A DNA stretch of 64,000 bases, taken from assembly GCF_003063335.1 (NCBI RefSeq), contig NZ_NERX01000006.1, positions 1 to 64,000 of the forward strand, read 5' to 3'. Shown in pieces: positions 33,328 through 40,815 of this stretch. This stretch comes from Limnohabitans sp. MMS-10A-192. Its GTDB lineage: Bacteria > Pseudomonadota > Gammaproteobacteria > Burkholderiales > Burkholderiaceae_C. The position numbers and the translations under genes are program-made. Under the pieces are notes generated by a model. It was given only the letters and a program-made list of their open reading frames with translations, was not told the origin of the DNA and did not search any database. The first letter of the stretch is position 1; every line of letters starts with the position of its first letter.

Positions 33328-33747
33328 ATGGATATGCATGTCACACCATCAGGTATTCGAGCCTTCAATGCGACGAAGTTATTCAAAAGATCCAGCAAAG
33401 CACTGGATGGCCTCAATCTGAACATTGAAGCTGGCGAATGCGTAAGGCTGCTCGGCGCATCAGGATCTGGAAAATCGACACTTTTGGGCAGTCCTTGTGG
33501 TCTGGAACGACTCGACGGCCTCACCAGCGAATTTGAAGTCTTCGGCAATACTCTCCAGAAATCTGGCCATCTGGGCCCGCGCATCCGGAATTTGCGTACT
33601 GACATTGGCATCATTTTTCAGCAATTCAATCTGGTAGTTCGCATGGATGTGCTAACCAATGTGATGACCGGCTTATTGCGGCAAGTCCCTCTTTACAGAA
33701 GTCTTCTTCGCAGATTTGCGGCTGAAGAACAACTCCTCGCTGCATAA
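33328..33747 (+). pseudogene. phnC: phnC remnant: truncated phosphonate ABC transporter ATPase
   Basis: From the ATG at 33328 139 residues remain. The N-terminal half of PhnC is recognisable: Walker A GASGSGKSTLL, Q-loop IIFQQFNLV, and LTNVMTGLLRQVPLYRSLLR. It stops shortly after, so the LSGGQ signature, Walker B and H-loop are missing, and so are phnD and phnE. GLERLDG and the SPC before it deviate from the family (usually HINGL-type). PhnC normally has about 270 residues. The protein cannot hydrolyse ATP as an ABC domain. What follows is non-coding. Confidence 0.82.
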
Positions 33748-34299
33748 GCACTCCATGCTGTTCGGCTCACGGATCAGGCATTGCATCGCGCGTCCACATT
33801 GTCTGAATGACAACAACAACGTTCGGTCCTTCGCCTTTGCCCTTTTGGCCTCAGCGGCCCCGGCTTGCAGCTACTACGACCTCTGCTGACTTCTAGCTCC
33901 GGCAAAGCCGTCTTCCTTTCAGAAACAAAGCGAGATCTCCCCAGGTAAGGGTCGCACACCTTCATCGCACTTTCCGCCGCATCTACGCCACTTCGCCTTG
34001 GTCACAATAGATTCGTGGTCATCGGCCCTTTCGCCCTGCTTGACAGCGCCTTCAATGCGGATCTTATTCATCGACTCGCAATTTATGCTCTGCTCTTCCT
34101 TCCCACGCTCGGTCATCCTCACGCAGTTGCGCAACACTCAAGCTCACTGTGACCAGCTCGCAGCGAGACTTGCGCCCGCAGGTGTGCGCCCATGCTGGGC
34201 GCACCAAAAACAAAGCCTCCACGGTTCAAGACCCTGGAGGCTTTTTTCTGCAGGGAAATGGTTAGACTCGAATCGCTTCCTACCCACAAAGCACCCACG
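33748..34299. other. Non-coding decayed region, possible mobile-element scar
   Basis: I see no gene in these 552 bases; only short open frames without family features. Base composition is C/T-rich on the plus strand. The junction with phnC is abrupt. It reads like the remains of an inserted element that removed the 3' part of phnC and the rest of the phn operon, but no terminal repeats or transposase can be named from sequence alone. Confidence 0.45.
34213..34247 (+). terminator. Rho-independent terminator
   Basis: AAGCCTCCA pairs with TGGAGGCTT around a 13-base loop, followed by TTTT. A-rich sequence on the other side makes it potentially bidirectional. It may be a relic of the operon that once followed phnC. 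Confidence 0.75.
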
Positions 34300-34844
34300 A
34301 TGTTTGACTGCACCATTGGACACAGTCGGCAATGCGGCGCCCCGTTGCTCGGCGCTAGCCCGATGACGGCGACACCCGTGACCGCGCCATCTGCACAGTC
34401 TTCCACACGGTTCACTACGAAAACCCGCTCAACGTGGTCGGTACCGTACCGCAACTGGGCGACAAAGTCTTGCTGTGCAAGCGCAACATCGAGCCGCGTA
34501 AAGGCAAATGGACCTTGCCAACTGGCTTCATGGAGTTGGGCGAGTCCGCCTCACAAGGCGCTGCCCACAAGACCATTGAAGAAGCCGGATCACAGTTCAT
34601 CATGAAAGACTTTTTCACCGTCATGAGCGTGCCCAGCGTCGGGCAAGTCCGCCTGTACGACCTGGCTCACCTGACCAGCGACCAATTTGACCCGAGCCAC
34701 GAAACGATGAAAGCGCGTTTGTTCTCCGAAGCCGAGATCCCGTGGAACGAGTTGGCCTTTCGCACCGTCAAGGAAACACTTCAACGCTATTTTTCCGACC
34801 ATAAAACAGGCCAATTTTCCACCTGTGCTTTCGACATCGATTGA
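34300..34844 (+). pseudogene. Nudix hydrolase, frameshifted
   Basis: A zinc-ribbon Nudix protein is recognisable in two frames. The first (ATG at 34300) gives QCGAPLLGA. The second resumes at DDGDTRDRAICTVFHTVHYE (34362 on) and runs to 34844, with a TAG at 34356-34358 just before it. One of the usual paired cysteines is Phe (CTVF). In the Nudix box GFMELGESASQGAAHKTIEE the Arg-Glu of the consensus REUxEE is His-Lys, so the metal site is damaged. A shorter product from a GTG at 34434 is conceivable, but loss of function is more likely. Confidence 0.65.
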
Positions 34845-34874
34845 TGTGGCCATGACATGACCTGCGACCAAGCG

Positions 34875-34918
34875 CGTCATCAAATCTTCATTTGAATTTC
34901 ATCTTTTTGTCACCTTGA
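34875..34918 (+). promoter_or_regulatory. Pho-box-like site upstream of the porin
   Basis: Four 11-base units in phase read CGTCATCAAAT, CTTCATTTGAA, TTTCATCTTTT and TGTCACCTTGA, each with TCAT/TCAC at the same position. It is the most regular array in the window and ends 40 bases before the porin start. Confidence 0.65.
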
Positions 34919-34958
34919 CACCCCAAACTCCGTTTGTTCTTTACATGGAGTCTGAACA

Positions 34959-36029
34959 ATGAAATTCTCAAAAACCTTCATCGCCACAGCCACCCTTTTG
35001 GCCATGGCCCCCTTGGCACAAGCCGAAGTCAAAGCCGACGGCCTGCTTGAAATCTACGGTCGCGCCAGCTTCTCGGTCGACCAGTTGGACGACGGCGCCA
35101 ACTACAAGCGCAACAACCTGTCCAGCAACGCTTCGCGTCTGGGCTTCAAAGGCAGCAAGAAAATCGGCAACCTGACCGGTATCTGGCAAATCGAACAGGA
35201 AATTCAAATCAATCTGAGCAACAGCAAAGATGACACGAACAACCGCTTGGCCTCACGCGACACCTTTGCTGGCTTGCAGGGCGATTTCGGTACTGTGCGC
35301 GCAGGCAAGTTCGACACCCCTTTCAAGACAGCACGCGAACCCTTCAACCTGTTTGGTGAGCAGCTGGGTGATATGCGTAACCTGACACGCGTGGGTGATG
35401 CCAAGTTCGACGAGCGCCTGAACAACATGCTCGAGTACCAGTCGCCCGTGATGAACGGCTTCCAAGCCAAGGTGGCGTATTCCTTCCACTCCGGCACCAG
35501 CGCGACCAATACCGGCGCTGTGGAAAACAAAGAAGACGCGACAAGCGCCTCTTTGGGCTACAAAGCCGGCGGTCTGGAGGCCACTCTGGCTTTCGAGAAC
35601 TACGGTGCTGGCACCGCCACCACCGGCAAGCGCGAAGCCACACGCGCCGCCATCAGCTACAAGCTGACACCTGAGCTGCGTGTGATGGGCTTCTACCAAA
35701 CAGATGACACGACCAGCGGCGGAAAGGACGTGGGCGCCGACGTGACCGGTCTCGGCTTGGAATACATGATCACCCCCACCGTGGCCCTCAAGGGTCACTA
35801 CATGGACCGCAAGGCCAACGCGGCCAACTCGGACGCCAGCATGTACACCCTGGGTGCCGAATACCGCTATGACAAGGCCCTGCGTTTTTACGCCAGCTAT
35901 GCCAGCTTGGACAACGGCACTGCTGTGAAGCTGGTGCCTTGGAAAGAAGGTCGTACGGCCGCACCTAGCGCTGGTACCAACGGCAAAACCACCTCTGGCG
36001 TGTCCATCGGCATGCGCTACGACTTCTGA
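34959..36029 (+). CDS. Outer membrane porin (Gram-negative porin family, Burkholderiales type)
   Basis: The product has 356 residues with a signal peptide ending AQA. A 16-strand porin pattern is seen: [58 protein letters not shown], and the C terminus [10 protein letters not shown] ending in Phe, as needed for BAM insertion. SD-like GGAG lies upstream. With a Pho-box-like array in front, it may serve as an anion or phosphate porin in the way PhoE and OprP do, though it belongs to the general porin family. A terminator follows. Confidence 0.92.
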   Translation: MKFSKTFIATATLLAMAPLAQAEVKADGLLEIYGRASFSVDQLDDGANYKRNNLSSNASRLGFKGSKKIGNLTGIWQIEQEIQINLSNSKDDTNNRLASRDTFAGLQGDFGTVRAGKFDTPFKTAREPFNLFGEQLGDMRNLTRVGDAKFDERLNNMLEYQSPVMNGFQAKVAYSFHSGTSATNTGAVENKEDATSASLGYKAGGLEATLAFENYGAGTATTGKREATRAAISYKLTPELRVMGFYQTDDTTSGGKDVGADVTGLGLEYMITPTVALKGHYMDRKANAANSDASMYTLGAEYRYDKALRFYASYASLDNGTAVKLVPWKEGRTAAPSAGTNGKTTSGVSIGMRYDF

Positions 36030-36080
36030 TCGGTCTGACGCACCACCGCCCAACAGGGCGGCCGGTGCTCTCCAAGGTGA

Positions 36081-36113
36081 AGGAGGCCCTTGCAAGGTGC
36101 CTCCTTTTTTTCG
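36081..36113 (+). terminator. Rho-independent terminator after the porin
   Basis: AGGAGGC (36081-36087) pairs with GCCTCCT (36099-36105), followed by a run of T. Confidence 0.85.
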
Positions 36114-36114
36114 T

Positions 36115-36510
36115 TCAAACGCTGATGGCCTCTGCCGACCCCGCCTGCTTGCGCAATTCAAACTTCTGAATTTTGTCGGTTCTCGTCTTAGGCAACTCAC
36201 CAAACACCACCGCACGCGGTACCTTGAAGCCCGCCAAGTGTTGCTTACAGTACGCCACGATCTGCTCGGCTGTGGCCTGGGCATCGGCCTTAGCTCCACA
36301 AAGGCACAAGGCGTCACGCCCCAGCCCGCATCGGGCTTGGCCATCACGGCCGCAGCCAGCACGGCTGGCTGACGGTACAGCACGTCTTCCACTTCGATGG
36401 ACGAGAAGTTCTCGCTGCCCGAAATGATGATGTCCTTACTGCGGTCCTTGATCTTGATGTGGCCGTCGGGGTACTGCACCGCCAGGTCACCGCTGCCATG
36501 CCCAAATCGC
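36115..36510 (-). pseudogene. Acyl-CoA synthetase C-terminal remnant
   Basis: On the minus strand [40 protein letters not shown] and [16 protein letters not shown] match the C-terminal domain of AMP-forming fatty-acyl-CoA synthetases. After a frameshift near 36300 it continues as [20 protein letters not shown], then [16 protein letters not shown]. The usual Gly-Lys-Ile of the catalytic loop is Asp-Lys-Ile. The first 400-odd residues of the enzyme are absent; upstream the sequence joins a porin remnant directly, so the copy is a rearranged scar. Confidence 0.8.
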
Positions 36511-36511
36511 A

Positions 36512-37108
36512 AGAAGCGCCCAGTGCATCATTCTTGAAAACGTCAACAGCGGTGGCTTTGGCTACGGAGTAAAGAGTTGGGGTACTCACACCTCCGAACT
36601 TGATGTCTTTGAGGGTGTTTTTGACTGTTTCTGCACCAAATTTCACAGCCAACGACCCGTTGACGTAATTCAAAAAAAAGCCTGCGAATCACGGGCATAG
36701 TTACCCAAGTAACCTGCAGCTGTGGGAGCCATATTGACGTCGAAGGTGTATTCGCTATCTTTGATCAGGGCATTGCGACGACCAAATATCGCGTCGCCCC
36801 AGCCACCACTCAGGCCCACAATGCCCGTACGTATCTTGATGGCTTGAGTTTCCGTGCAAGGATCGACTTCAAATTCCATCACGAAATTGGCTTTCAAACC
36901 GCTTGCAATCTCGCGCTCACCTTTGAAACCCACACAGCTGGCAGACAAACCGTTGGTGATGAAGTCGTGGGTTTCGGTTTTGACGCCAACACTGTTGGTG
37001 ACGACGGAGTTGTTGCAAGCCACTTCAGCGATACCGTACAGGGGCACGGAACTTTGGTCAGGGCAGCAGTGGCGGCCATAACAACCATGGCCAATAGAGT
37101 TTTTTCAT
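36512..37108 (-). pseudogene. Porin remnant with several frameshifts
   Basis: The minus strand from the ATG at 37108 encodes a porin start (signal-like LLAMVVMAATAAL) only after a shift at an A run. Next, QSSVPLYGIAEV, SASCVGFKGEREIASGLKAN, GIVGLSGGWGDAIFGRRNAL and APTAAGYLGNYARDSQAFF are in a second frame. After an eight-T run NYVNGSLAVKFGA and [17 protein letters not shown] follow in a third. The C terminus is lost at the junction with the acyl-CoA synthetase remnant. GC is lower here than around. Two of the shifts sit in homopolymers, so a sequencing error could explain part of it. Confidence 0.75.
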
Positions 37109-37355
37109 GATGAATATTTCCAGTTGTTTCAAATGCTGAATGTCAAAATAAATTTGTCATGCAAATTCCTGTGCATTCATTCCAACTTGCTGATTGGAAG
37201 TGGCTTGATTGAAACAACGAAAATGACCAATGCGTGAAATTTCTCGGCTATTGTTTATAGGATTAAAAAATATGAATTCATCAAATTTTCATCAACATTC
37301 ATAAACGAACAGGCCCGCACGGTTTGGGTTTGTATTGCGGGACAACATCAACAGA

Positions 37356-37815
37356 TCAATGAAACCCAGCCAACAAAAGCTTGCAGCCCGTGAAGAACAT
37401 GCCGACAAACACCAACCGATAAAACAAGGCAGGCTCAATACGCATGCCCATCCACACCCGCAAGGGAGCCAAGGGCAAGAGCACCAAAGAGCTTGCAAAG
37501 TTGCGCATCCAAGTATTTGAAAAGCATGGTGCCAATCAAGATGCAGCACAGGACAATGGGCAGCATGAAACGCAGCAAGCGCTTGTCTAGGTCTTTTCTG
37601 AAGTCGGCTATGCCCAACGCATCCATGACAAAAAGCACCGGCATCAAGATCGCCGCTGCCCGAGGCACCGACACCGCCAAGGCCATCATTGGCACAGCCA
37701 ATGAGCCCAGCCCAGCCCCGCGCCAAGACCGCTCTTGCTGATGCCCAGCAACAGCACCGCTGGCACAGAGACCAGATAGAAGAAGTGCTCGGTGTTGAAA
37801 GGCAGGTTCACTGCA
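37356..37815 (-). pseudogene. TauE/SafE-family permease, frameshifted
   Basis: On the minus strand FNTEHFFYLVSVPAVLLLGI and SKSGLGAGLG begin a TauE/SafE protein. A tandem CTGGG duplication (about 37708-37717) shifts the frame. The other frame continues LAVPMMALAVSVPRAAAILM, LFVMDALGIADFRKDLDKR and LAGVDGHAY, then stops; a second shift is needed for FYRLVFVGMFFTGCKLLLAG. About 150 residues remain of a usual 250. The 37109-37355 gap before it is AT-rich with no gene. Confidence 0.8.
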
Positions 37816-37856
37816 AATTTACAGAGATGCGGCATCTCAGCCGCTGCGTCGGGTTT

Positions 37857-37878
37857 GAGTCATACAATTGACACACAT
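37857..37878 (+). promoter_or_regulatory. Weak Pho-box-like site upstream of arsR
   Basis: GAGTCATACAA and TTGACACACAT are adjacent and in 11-base phase, 18 bases before arsR. The same bases could be an ArsR operator or a -35 element (TTGACA), so this call is tentative. Confidence 0.3.
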
Positions 37879-37896
37879 TTCCAATAAAGTCGAAGT

Positions 37897-38220
37897 ATGG
37901 AAGAAAAACAAGTCATCAAAGCCTTGGCCGCACTGGCCCAACCGCACCGCTTGCAACTGTTTCGCGCGCTGGTGGTCACGGGCGCACAGGGCTTGACCCC
38001 TGCCGTCATGGCCGAAGGCCTGGGTGTGCCTGCGGCCACCCTGTCTTTCCATCTGAAAGAGCTGCTCAACGCCGATCTGATCTCGCAAGAGCGCAGCGGC
38101 CGCCATCTGATTTACCGCGCGCAATACGCGCACATGAACGGCCTGCTCGCCTACCTGACCCAAAACTGCTGCCAAGGTGAGGCTTGCCTTGCCGAGCCAG
38201 CCACCGCTTGTCCCTGCTGA
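37897..38220 (+). CDS. arsR: ArsR-family transcriptional repressor
   Basis: The product has 107 residues with a winged helix: ALAQPHRLQLFRALV, then GVPAATLSFHLKELLNADLI as recognition helix, and RSGRHLIYRA as wing. C-terminal cysteines (NCCQGEACLAEPATACPC) can bind As(III), in a position used by some ArsR subtypes rather than the classical helix-4 ELCVCDL motif. It heads the arsenic operon and presumably represses it without arsenite. Confidence 0.92.
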   Translation: MEEKQVIKALAALAQPHRLQLFRALVVTGAQGLTPAVMAEGLGVPAATLSFHLKELLNADLISQERSGRHLIYRAQYAHMNGLLAYLTQNCCQGEACLAEPATACPC

Positions 38221-38231
38221 AAAGAACCACC

Positions 38232-38717
38232 ATGAAAAGATTCCATGTCCATATTCGGGTCGAGGACCTGAGCGCAAGCGTTGCGTTTTACGAACGCCTG
38301 TTCTCGGCCCCACCCACTCGCTTAGAAACCGATTACGCCAAATGGATGCTTGACGATCCACGAGTGAACTTTGCCATCTCGACGCGCGGCGGGAAACCTG
38401 GCTTGGATCACCTGGGTTTCCAGACTGACACTTCCGAAGAGCTTGTGCAGCTGAAAGTCCAAGCCAACAACGCTGACATGCGCATGATCGATGAAGGCGA
38501 AACCTCCTGCTGCTACGCCCAAAGCGACAAGCACTGGATCACCGATCCACAAGGCATCGCCTGGGAACACTTCCACACCTTGGGCAATATCCCGGTCTTC
38601 AACGAAAACCAAGCCGTCAATGCGTCCGGCTCTGCCTGCTGCGCATCACCAACGGCCAAACCCGCCTCAGCCACCTCGGCCTGCTGCGGCCCCGCCTCTT
38701 CTTCCTCTTGCTGCTGA
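38232..38717 (+). CDS. arsI: ArsI-like C-As lyase (ArsI/CadI vicinal oxygen chelate family)
   Basis: The product has 161 residues from the ATG at 38232. The glyoxalase-like fold is seen in HVHIRVEDLSASVAFYERLF, HLGFQTD and the end GIAWEHF, giving His and Glu metal ligands. The vicinal pair Cys93-Cys94 (TSCCYAQSDKHWITDP) is the As(III)-binding feature of ArsI, which breaks the C-As bond of methylarsenite. A further Cys-rich tail (ACCAS, ACCG, SSCC) could capture metalloid. Family members are also annotated CadI (cadmium-induced); position inside an ars operon favours ArsI. Confidence 0.85.
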   Translation: MKRFHVHIRVEDLSASVAFYERLFSAPPTRLETDYAKWMLDDPRVNFAISTRGGKPGLDHLGFQTDTSEELVQLKVQANNADMRMIDEGETSCCYAQSDKHWITDPQGIAWEHFHTLGNIPVFNENQAVNASGSACCASPTAKPASATSACCGPASSSSCC

Positions 38718-38723
38718 AGCGCC

Positions 38724-39221
38724 ATGACACACCCTGTTTACAACGTTCTTTTCGTTTGCACCGGCAACTCGGTACGCTCCGTGATGGCCGAATGTCTGAT
38801 GAATCATCTGGGCGCAGGCCGTTTCCACGCTTTTTCAGCAGGCAGCATGCCCAACGGCGCAGTCAACCCAAAAGCCTTGGCCACTCTCGCCAGCCTGGAA
38901 GTCCCCACACTGGGGGTGCGCAGCAAAAGCTGGGCCGAATTCAGCCAAGCCAATGCACCAGTGCTGGACTTCATATTCACCGTGTGTGACCGCGCTGCTG
39001 GCGAAGTCTGCCCCGTCTGGCCCGGACAGCCCGTCAGTGCGCACTGGGGTGTTGCCGATCCAGGCGACATGCCCGCACAGTCCACAGCAGAGGTCGAAAA
39101 GAACTTCCGCGACGCGGCCTACACACTCAAACGAAGGATCGAGTTGTTCATGGCCTTGCCATTTGACAGCCTGGACCGACTCTCTTTGCAAACCCACGCC
39201 CAGCGCATTGGCCAACAATAA
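38724..39221 (+). CDS. arsC: Arsenate reductase ArsC, low-molecular-weight phosphatase type (first copy)
   Basis: The product has 165 residues. The P-loop VCTGNSVRS holds the nucleophilic Cys; VCDRAAGEVCPVWPG carries the downstream Cys pair region and WGVADPGD the general acid Asp. It reduces arsenate to arsenite with thioredoxin or glutaredoxin. It starts 6 bases after arsI. Confidence 0.9.
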   Translation: MTHPVYNVLFVCTGNSVRSVMAECLMNHLGAGRFHAFSAGSMPNGAVNPKALATLASLEVPTLGVRSKSWAEFSQANAPVLDFIFTVCDRAAGEVCPVWPGQPVSAHWGVADPGDMPAQSTAEVEKNFRDAAYTLKRRIELFMALPFDSLDRLSLQTHAQRIGQQ

Positions 39222-39232
39222 GGAGCACCACC

Positions 39233-39727
39233 ATGACCACCAACGTCCTCATTTTGTGCACCCACAACTCCGCCCGCAGCGTCTTGTCTGAAGGCATGCT
39301 CAACCACTGGGCCCGGCAACTGGGCCAAGACGTCCGCGCTTTCAGCGCAGGCAGTGCGCCCAGCGGTCGGCTCAACCCCTTTGCACTCGAAGCCTTGAGC
39401 CATGCGGGCATAGACACCAGCGGCTACCGCAGCAAAAGCTGGGATGAATTCACCGCGCCTGACGCACCCGAGATGCACATCGTCATCACCGTTTGCGACA
39501 GCGCCGCTGCCGAGACCTGCCCTTACTGGCCTGGCAGCCCGGTCAAAGTGCACTGGGGCTACCCCGATCCGTCCAACGCCTTGGGCGGTGACGAGGGCAA
39601 GCGCCAAGCCTTTGAGCTGACGCGCCAAGCAATTGGCTACCGCATGCTGCAGCTGCTGCAATTGCCAATGGACACGTTGAACGCGGCCCAACTGCAGGCT
39701 GAACTCGAGCGCATCTGCGCCAACTGA
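39233..39727 (+). CDS. arsC: Arsenate reductase ArsC, low-molecular-weight phosphatase type (second copy)
   Basis: The product has 164 residues, clearly paralogous to the preceding gene but diverged (CTHNSARSVLSEG P-loop; VCDSAAAETCPYWPG; WGYPDPS). The CTHNSARS form is the commoner one in proteobacterial ArsC2. SD GGAG lies upstream. Two reductases in one operon may differ in electron donor. Confidence 0.92.
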   Translation: MTTNVLILCTHNSARSVLSEGMLNHWARQLGQDVRAFSAGSAPSGRLNPFALEALSHAGIDTSGYRSKSWDEFTAPDAPEMHIVITVCDSAAAETCPYWPGSPVKVHWGYPDPSNALGGDEGKRQAFELTRQAIGYRMLQLLQLPMDTLNAAQLQAELERICAN

Positions 39728-39737
39728 AAGAAGTGCC

Positions 39738-40757
39738 ATGAACGTCTTTGAACGCTTTCTCACCCTCTGGGTTTTTCTGTGCATCGTGGTCGGCATCGCG
39801 CTCGGCCAACTTTTCCCAGCGATCTTTCAGGCGGTCGGCGGCATGGAGTTCGCCAAGGTCAACCTGCCCGTGGGCTTGCTGATCTGGGTGATGGTCATCC
39901 CCATGCTGGTCAAGGTGGACTTTGCCGCGCTGGGCCAGGTGCGCCAGCATGTGCGCGGCATTGGCGTGACCTTGTTCGTCAACTGGCTGGTCAAGCCGTT
40001 CTCGATGGCGCTGCTGGGCTGGATTTTCATCCGCCACCTGTTCGCGCCCTACTTGCCCGCTGACCAGCTGGACAGCTACATCGCTGGCCTCATCTTGCTG
40101 GCCGCTGCGCCCTGCACCGCCATGGTGTTTGTGTGGAGCCGCCTGACGAATGGCAACCCGCTGTTCACCCTGTCGCAAGTGGCGCTCAACGACAGCATCA
40201 TGGTGTTCGCTTTTGCACCGCTGGTGGGTCTGCTGCTGGGCATGTCGGCCATCACCGTGCCGTGGGACACCTTGCTCACATCGGTCGTGCTGTACATCGT
40301 GATCCCGGTGCTGCTGGCGCAAGGGTGGCGCCGCCAACTGCTGCGCCGGGGTCAGGCCGCATTTGAGGCGGCCATGCAGCGCATGGGCCCTTGGTCCATC
40401 GCGGCCTTGCTGGCCACGCTGGTTTTGCTTTTTGCCTTCCAGGGCGAGGCCATCTTGCAGCAACCCCTGGTGATCGCGCTGCTGGCGGTGCCCATCTTGA
40501 TCCAGGTCTTGTTCAACTCAGCGCTGGCCTATGGCCTGAACCGTGCCTTGGGCGAAAAGCACGAGATCGCCTGTCCCTCGGCACTGATCGGTGCATCCAA
40601 CTTTTTCGAGCTGGCGGTGGCTGCGGCCATCAGCCTGTTTGGCTTCCACTCGGGTGCGGCGCTGGCCACGGTGGTGGGCGTGCTCATCGAGGTGCCGGTG
40701 ATGCTGCTGGTGGTGCGCGTGGTCAACCAGAGCAAGGGCTGGTACGAAAAGGGCTGA
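39738..40757 (+). CDS. acr3: Acr3-type arsenite efflux permease
   Basis: The product has 339 residues with ten predicted membrane segments. The Acr3 family Cys motif is in AAAPCTAMVFVWS. WLVKPFSMALLGW and the GASNFFELAVA segment are also typical. It pumps arsenite out using the proton gradient. It ends the ars operon and faces the metal efflux operon with a strong hairpin between them. Confidence 0.93.
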   Translation: MNVFERFLTLWVFLCIVVGIALGQLFPAIFQAVGGMEFAKVNLPVGLLIWVMVIPMLVKVDFAALGQVRQHVRGIGVTLFVNWLVKPFSMALLGWIFIRHLFAPYLPADQLDSYIAGLILLAAAPCTAMVFVWSRLTNGNPLFTLSQVALNDSIMVFAFAPLVGLLLGMSAITVPWDTLLTSVVLYIVIPVLLAQGWRRQLLRRGQAAFEAAMQRMGPWSIAALLATLVLLFAFQGEAILQQPLVIALLAVPILIQVLFNSALAYGLNRALGEKHEIACPSALIGASNFFELAVAAAISLFGFHSGAALATVVGVLIEVPVMLLVVRVVNQSKGWYEKG

Positions 40758-40785
40758 GAGGGTCTGTGTCGGTCTGAAAGCCTGC

Positions 40786-40807
40786 GGCCGGTGCACGCGC
40801 ACCGGCC
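40786..40807. terminator. Strong GC hairpin between convergent operons
   Basis: GGCCGGTGC and GCACCGGCC form a perfect 9-base-pair stem with a 4-base loop. U-runs are lacking on either side, so termination may be only partial. Confidence 0.6.
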
Positions 40808-40815
40808 TTGGCGCT

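Noticed and set aside
32587..33330. tRNA or small RNA genes in the intergenic gaps
   Set aside because: I looked for cloverleaf-like sequence and CCA ends in the gaps and saw none, here or elsewhere in the window.
33774..33965. A 63-codon minus-strand frame in the scar after phnC
   Set aside because: It has no recognisable domain or SD and lies in sequence that looks non-coding.
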